From Terriglobia bacterium (GTDB lineage Bacteria > Acidobacteriota > Terriglobia > UBA7540), in NCBI GenBank assembly GCA_030049455.1, contig JASIKV010000029.1:1-9165 (forward strand): a stretch of DNA of 9,165 nt. The letters run 5' to 3'. Below the pieces are notes generated by a model that saw only the letters and a program-made list of their open reading frames with translations, was not told the origin of the DNA and searched no databases. Of the stretch, positions 5,944 to 9,165 are shown piece by piece. The translations under genes were made by a program, and so were the position numbers. Position 1 is the first letter of the stretch. Each line of letters begins with the position of its first letter.

Positions 5944-7551
5944 TCATTCCACAAACGTGACCTTGTTGATTTCGCGCAGCGTGGTCACACCCAGGCGGAC
6001 CTTTTCGAGCGCCGACTCACGCAGCGAACGCATTCCTTCGGAGTGCGCGGCGCGGCGAATTTCCGACGTCGGGCGTTTTGCCAGAATCATCTCGCGAATA
6101 TTGTCGGAAAGGGCCAGCAGCTCGCCAATCGCCGTGCGGCCGCGATAACCCGTCTCATTGCACTCCTGGCAGCCCGCACCCTCGTAGAAGGCGACGTCTT
6201 TCCACTCCTCGGGTTTCAGGCCGGACTCCTCCAAAAGTTCCTTGGAGACCTGCCCCTCCCGCTTGCGCACGCCACAAATGGTGCGCACCAGACGCTGCGC
6301 CATGATGCAATTCAGAGCCGAGACGAAGTTGTAGGGCTCGACGCCCATGTTCAGGAAGCGGCCGAGAACGTCCACGACGTTGTTGGCGTGCACGGTGGTG
6401 AAAACCAGGTGGCCTGTGAGCGCCGACTGAATGGCGATTTGCGCCGTTTCGTTGTCGCGAATTTCTCCCACCATGATCTTGTCTGGGTCATGCCGCAGAA
6501 TCGACCGCAAGCCGCGCGCAAAGGTCAGCCCGCGCTTTTCGTTCACGGGAATCTGCGTGACTCCCCGCACCTGATACTCGACAGGGTCTTCAATCGTAAT
6601 AATCTTGTCTTCGTCCGATTTGATTTCCGAAAGCGAGGCGTAAAGCGTGGTGGTTTTGCCGCTGCCCGTGGGTCCGGTGACCAGCACCATGCCGTAAGGC
6701 TCGCGGATAAACCGCCGGAAGGCGCGCATTTCCCGCTCGGCCAGGCCCAGAACTTCCAGGCGCAGCGAGTGAAACTTCTCATGCAGCGATTCCTTGTCAA
6801 GAATCCTCAGCACGGCGTCTTCGCCGTGAATCGAGGGCATGATGGACACGCGAAAGTCGATGGGCCGCCCACGGTAGCGCACACGGAAGCGGCCGTCCTG
6901 TGGAACGCGGCGCTCCGCAATGTCCAGTTCCGACATGACTTTGATGCGCGTAATCAGGTTGGACTGGTATTCCCTTGCCAGCGGCGCCATGGCCTGCTGC
7001 AGCACGCCGTCAATGCGGTACTTCACCACCACGGAGTTGTCGCGGCTCTCGATGTGAATGTCGCTGGCACGCCGCTCGAGGCCCGCAAAAATAATCGAAT
7101 CCACCAGGCGGATCATCGGGTTGACGTCACGAACTTCGTCCACCAGGTGTTCCAGGGAAAGGCCCTCGCCCGCGGCTTCTTCATCGCGGATTACGTCCAG
7201 GCGAAACTCTTCCGTGGCGTCATCCAGCACGCGCTGCGAGGGTTCAGTCCGCTTCAGGAAATCCCGCACCTGGGTGGGCGCCGCGACGCGCACCACCAGG
7301 TGACGGTCCAGTTTGATCTCGAGCTCGTCCAGGCGGGTCAGGTTGGTGGGGTCGGCCACCACAATGACCAGCTCGCGGTCGCTTCCCTGCAGGGGCAGAA
7401 ATTCGTAGTGGAGCATCAGTTCGAGGGGAATCGTGCGTAGAAGTTCGGCGTCGGGCCGCGAGTCGCGCAAATCGACAAACTGGAATTGATAGCGCGCCGC
7501 CAGCTTCCGCGCGGCTTCGATTTCCTTGGCATCCACAGTAGTCTCAGGCAT
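5944..7551 (-). CDS. pilB: PilB/GspE-family assembly ATPase
   Basis: A 535-residue hexameric secretion ATPase that powers polymerisation of pilin or pseudopilin at the cytoplasmic face of the inner membrane. The motifs of the family are present in order: an N-terminal T2SSE_N-type domain (about 1-105), Walker A GPTGSGKT (293-300), the Asp box around IITIEDPVEY (317-326), Walker B KIMVGEIRD (358-366) with Glu363 as the likely catalytic residue, the His box TGHLVFTTVHANN (379-391), and a C-terminal zinc-type region. The zinc region keeps Cys426, Cys461 and Cys464, but the fourth expected Cys is Arg429. The start lacks the full 'RLG...' half of a MshEN c-di-GMP-binding domain. The sequence shows an extension ATPase, not PilT-like. 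AAAAGGG is 9 nt before the ATG. The gene follows pilC by 27 bp. GspE of a type II system is the alternative; the pilMNO-like neighbours favour PilB. Confidence 0.95.
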   Translation of the reverse strand: MPETTVDAKEIEAARKLAARYQFQFVDLRDSRPDAELLRTIPLELMLHYEFLPLQGSDRELVIVVADPTNLTRLDELEIKLDRHLVVRVAAPTQVRDFLKRTEPSQRVLDDATEEFRLDVIRDEEAAGEGLSLEHLVDEVRDVNPMIRLVDSIIFAGLERRASDIHIESRDNSVVVKYRIDGVLQQAMAPLAREYQSNLITRIKVMSELDIAERRVPQDGRFRVRYRGRPIDFRVSIMPSIHGEDAVLRILDKESLHEKFHSLRLEVLGLAEREMRAFRRFIREPYGMVLVTGPTGSGKTTTLYASLSEIKSDEDKIITIEDPVEYQVRGVTQIPVNEKRGLTFARGLRSILRHDPDKIMVGEIRDNETAQIAIQSALTGHLVFTTVHANNVVDVLGRFLNMGVEPYNFVSALNCIMAQRLVRTICGVRKREGQVSKELLEESGLKPEEWKDVAFYEGAGCQECNETGYRGRTAIGELLALSDNIREMILAKRPTSEIRRAAHSEGMRSLRESALEKVRLGVTTLREINKVTFVE

Positions 7552-7578
7552 CCCTTTTTTCCCTTTTCCCGTATCCCG

Positions 7579-8784
7579 TCAATGAATTTGCGCCGCCATC
7601 GAAAACAGCGGCATATAAAACGCGATGAGCACGAATGCCACGATGACTGCGATGAGCGCAATCATCACCGGGCCCACCATGGAGAGGCGCGTTTCGAGAT
7701 CGATTGCAACGTCCTCCTCAAAAAACTCCGCCAGGGCATCCAGCATGTTGGCCATGGCGCCCGTGGTCTCGCCTACTTCCATCATGTCGAGCGCGATGGC
7801 GGGGAAGAATCCGCTCATCCGCAGGCTTGCGCTCAGCTCCTTGCCCGCCGCAACTTCCTGCTGCGCGTGGGCGATGGCCTGGGAAAGCCAGGGGCTGGTG
7901 ACCGAGCCTTTGGCGGTTTCCAGCGCGGCCACGATGGGCGTGCCGCCCTGCAGCAGCACTGCGAGGGTGCGCGCAAACTCCGCCACGGAAAACTTCAGCA
8001 GCAGGCCGCCGACGATCGGCAGCTTGAATTTCACCCGCTCCCAGCCCATGCGGGCCTTTGCGGATTGCGCCGCCATCCGGAAGAGCAACACCGCTCCCAC
8101 AAGGACCAGGAGAATGAGCAGAAAGTAATGCTTGATCTGCATGGCGACGGAGATGGTGAAGGTCGTGATCTGCGGCAATTGCACGTCCATGTCGGCATAG
8201 AGCTTGGCAAACTGCGGCACAATGAAATTGATGACCAGCGTTACCAGAATGCTCAGGACGACCAGCAGCACGGCCGGATAAATCAACGCGGAAATGAACT
8301 TCTTGCGAAACCCACGCGACTGCTTCTGATAGGAAAGAAACTGGCTGAGTACTTTGTCCAGGCTTCCGCTGCGCTCACCCGCACGCACGGTTGCGCAATA
8401 GATCTTGGGAAAGTTGCCGGCCGATTCGAAGGCTTCGGAGAGCAGCGCGCCGCTCCGCACTTTGTCGCGAACCGCTTCAATGGCCAGCCGCAGCGACTCG
8501 CTGCGTGTCTGATGCGCCAGCAGGTCCAGCGACTTCTGCAAGGGCAAGCCGGACTTTGAAAGGGTCAGGAACTGCTGGTTGAAAATCAGGAATTCATCGG
8601 CGGGGATTTTCCCCGGGCGCCCCGCCCGGCCCTGAAAATTGAGCAGGTCCTTCGAGTGGACCGAAAAAATCAAATACCCTTGTGCGCGAAGGCGCTGGCG
8701 GACTTCCTCCTCCGAACGAGCCTCCTCCGTCTGGGTCAAAACGCGCCCGGCATCCGTCCCGATTTTGCAAACATACTCAGCCAT
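7579..8784 (-). CDS. pilC: PilC/GspF-family inner-membrane platform protein
   Basis: A 401-residue polytopic membrane protein with the duplicated T2SSF architecture. A short N-terminal domain (1-60) is followed by the first cytoplasmic helical domain (about 66-165) with VRAGERSGSLDKVL (133-146), and transmembrane helices at about 167-190 and 219-236. The second copy (about 265-370) contains MEVGETTGAMANML (335-348), and a last helix lies at about 371-392. The paired 'GE.(S/T)G.....L' motifs are the family signature. The protein forms the base on which the ATPase turns or moves to add pilin subunits. Length is normal for the family. The ATG at 8784 gives the usual start (MAEYVCKIGT), but no ribosome binding site is visible: the bases before it are a T-run and TTAGTT. 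It is first of the tightly spaced block and may begin the operon or depend on reading past the upstream hairpin. Confidence 0.93.
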   Translation of the reverse strand: MAEYVCKIGTDAGRVLTQTEEARSEEEVRQRLRAQGYLIFSVHSKDLLNFQGRAGRPGKIPADEFLIFNQQFLTLSKSGLPLQKSLDLLAHQTRSESLRLAIEAVRDKVRSGALLSEAFESAGNFPKIYCATVRAGERSGSLDKVLSQFLSYQKQSRGFRKKFISALIYPAVLLVVLSILVTLVINFIVPQFAKLYADMDVQLPQITTFTISVAMQIKHYFLLILLVLVGAVLLFRMAAQSAKARMGWERVKFKLPIVGGLLLKFSVAEFARTLAVLLQGGTPIVAALETAKGSVTSPWLSQAIAHAQQEVAAGKELSASLRMSGFFPAIALDMMEVGETTGAMANMLDALAEFFEEDVAIDLETRLSMVGPVMIALIAVIVAFVLIAFYMPLFSMAAQIH

Positions 8785-8788
8785 AACT

Positions 8789-8878
8789 AAAAAAAGTATG
8801 AAGGGTGAAGGCTGAAGGATGAAACTTGCTCATCCCCTTGATCCAAATTCATCACTTCAGACTTCATCCTTCATACTT
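8789..8878 (-). terminator. Terminator- or attenuator-like hairpin with T-tract before pilC
   Basis: On the minus strand the 31-nt arm at 8878-8848 can pair with the 30-nt arm at 8823-8794, with two mismatches and one unpaired base, across a 24-nt loop (8847-8824). The second arm runs directly into seven T's (8795-8789). The T-tract ends 4 nt before the ATG of pilC. The shape fits an intrinsic terminator or attenuator that separates the upstream gene from pilC, although the stem is longer and less GC-rich than usual. It could instead be an inserted repeat with no regulatory role. Confidence 0.5.
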
Positions 8879-8885
8879 CATCCTT
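8794..8885. repeat. Two opposed arrays of degenerate 7-bp repeats
   Basis: The left array (8794-8821) reads in + orientation as the heptamers AAGTATG, AAGGGTG, AAGGCTG and AAGGATG. The right array (8858-8885) is inverted, and on the minus strand reads AAGGATG, AAGTATG, AAGGATG and AAGTCTG. All fit AAGNNTG. Two facing copies give the hairpin described for 8789-8878. Seven is not a multiple of three, so the repeat is not a protein repeat. It fills nearly the whole gap between the stop codon at 8886 and the start of pilC. Confidence 0.85.
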
Positions 8886-9165
8886 CTAATTGACGTTCTG
8901 CTGCAGGGTCCAATTTCCCGTGCCGTTCCCGTTGGGATTGGCGTTGACATCGTTGGTCTGAATCCGCTGGCCGGATTGATTCACCCAAGTATAGTTGTAA
9001 GCGCTGGAATCTTTGCTAATGACGCCGGTATTGGGGTCCATGCGCTTCTGAAGGTCGAGCGCATAGTCGCACCAATCGTCGGCCGCATGCGAGCGGGCAC
9101 TGGCGCTTTGGGCCGCGCGCTGCATGGACATGTCGGTGCCCCGCTGCAGGGTGGCCATAAACTCC
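8886..9165 (-). CDS. C-terminal end of an unrecognised protein (partial)
   Basis: At least 92 codons are visible; the frame is open through the window edge, so the gene most likely starts upstream of it. An ATG at 9158 has GGAG only 3 nt before it, which is too close to be convincing, so a 90-residue full protein is the less likely alternative. The visible part has an Ala/Ser/Arg-rich helical start, WCDYALDLQKRMDPNTGVIS (29-48 counted from that ATG), a Tyr/Trp-rich part with YNYTWVNQSGQ, and an Asn/Gly-rich end with TNDVNANPNGNGTGNWTL. The end looks like a conserved C-terminal module of exported or surface proteins, but I do not recognise a named family. It may belong to the pilus locus, as the gene before pilC, but the hairpin with T-tract right after it suggests its transcript can end there. 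Confidence 0.6.
   Translation of the reverse strand, partial: EFMATLQRGTDMSMQRAAQSASARSHAADDWCDYALDLQKRMDPNTGVISKDSSAYNYTWVNQSGQRIQTNDVNANPNGNGTGNWTLQQNVN

Noticed and set aside
5899..7440. A 513-codon open frame on the plus strand opposite pilB
   Set aside because: It is the antisense shadow of a certain gene in GC-rich code. Its translation is rich in His, Arg and Gln with no recognisable domain, and no ribosome binding site supports it.
7486..8559. A 357-codon open frame on the plus strand opposite pilC
   Set aside because: Same pattern: His/Arg/Gln-rich composition opposite a clear membrane protein gene, no domain and no good start.
8794..8885. CRISPR array or transposon end
   Set aside because: The units are 7 bp, contiguous and degenerate, with no spacers. 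No transposase gene or target duplication is visible.

Overview
This 9.2 kb, GC-rich window carries one long block of genes, all on the minus strand, so transcription runs from high to low coordinates. The organism is most likely a member of the Acidobacteriota (Terriglobia-like soil lineages). I infer this from the style of the Ig-like repeats in the lipoprotein at 924-2096, from the pilin-like protein with its Arg/Glu-rich segment after the membrane helix, and from the gene order. No marker gene in the window proves it.

The core is a type IV pilus / type II secretion-like assembly locus. In transcription order it holds: the C-terminal end of an unrecognised protein (8886-9165); a 101 bp spacer filled by a long imperfect hairpin built from 7-bp repeats and ending in seven T's; the inner-membrane platform protein PilC/GspF (7579-8784); the assembly ATPase PilB/GspE (5944-7551); PilM-, PilN- and PilO-like alignment subunits (4932-5900, 4141-4926, 3630-4181); a membrane-anchored PilP/GspC-like protein with a polyproline linker (3079-3633); and a pilin-like protein with a Ser/Gly-rich insert (2235-3122). 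From pilC onward the genes are separated by at most 43 bp or overlap, so they look like one operon. PilB would power polymerisation at the PilC platform, PilM-PilN-PilO would link the platform to the periplasm, and the PilP/GspC-like protein would reach toward an outer-membrane secretin. No secretin, retraction ATPase or prepilin peptidase is visible here.

After a 138 bp gap come a lipoprotein with two Ig-like repeats and a C-terminal IPT/TIG-like region (924-2096), a secreted protein of unknown function (67-912), and the start of another exported or membrane protein that runs off the window at position 1. These may be accessory surface proteins of the same machine or a separate transcription unit.

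I see no tRNA, rRNA, CRISPR array, insertion sequence or phage gene. The least ordinary features are the heptamer hairpin with its T-tract directly before pilC, a PilM whose nucleotide-binding motifs look degenerate, a PilB with three of the usual four zinc cysteines, and a pilin-like protein without the conserved Glu5.
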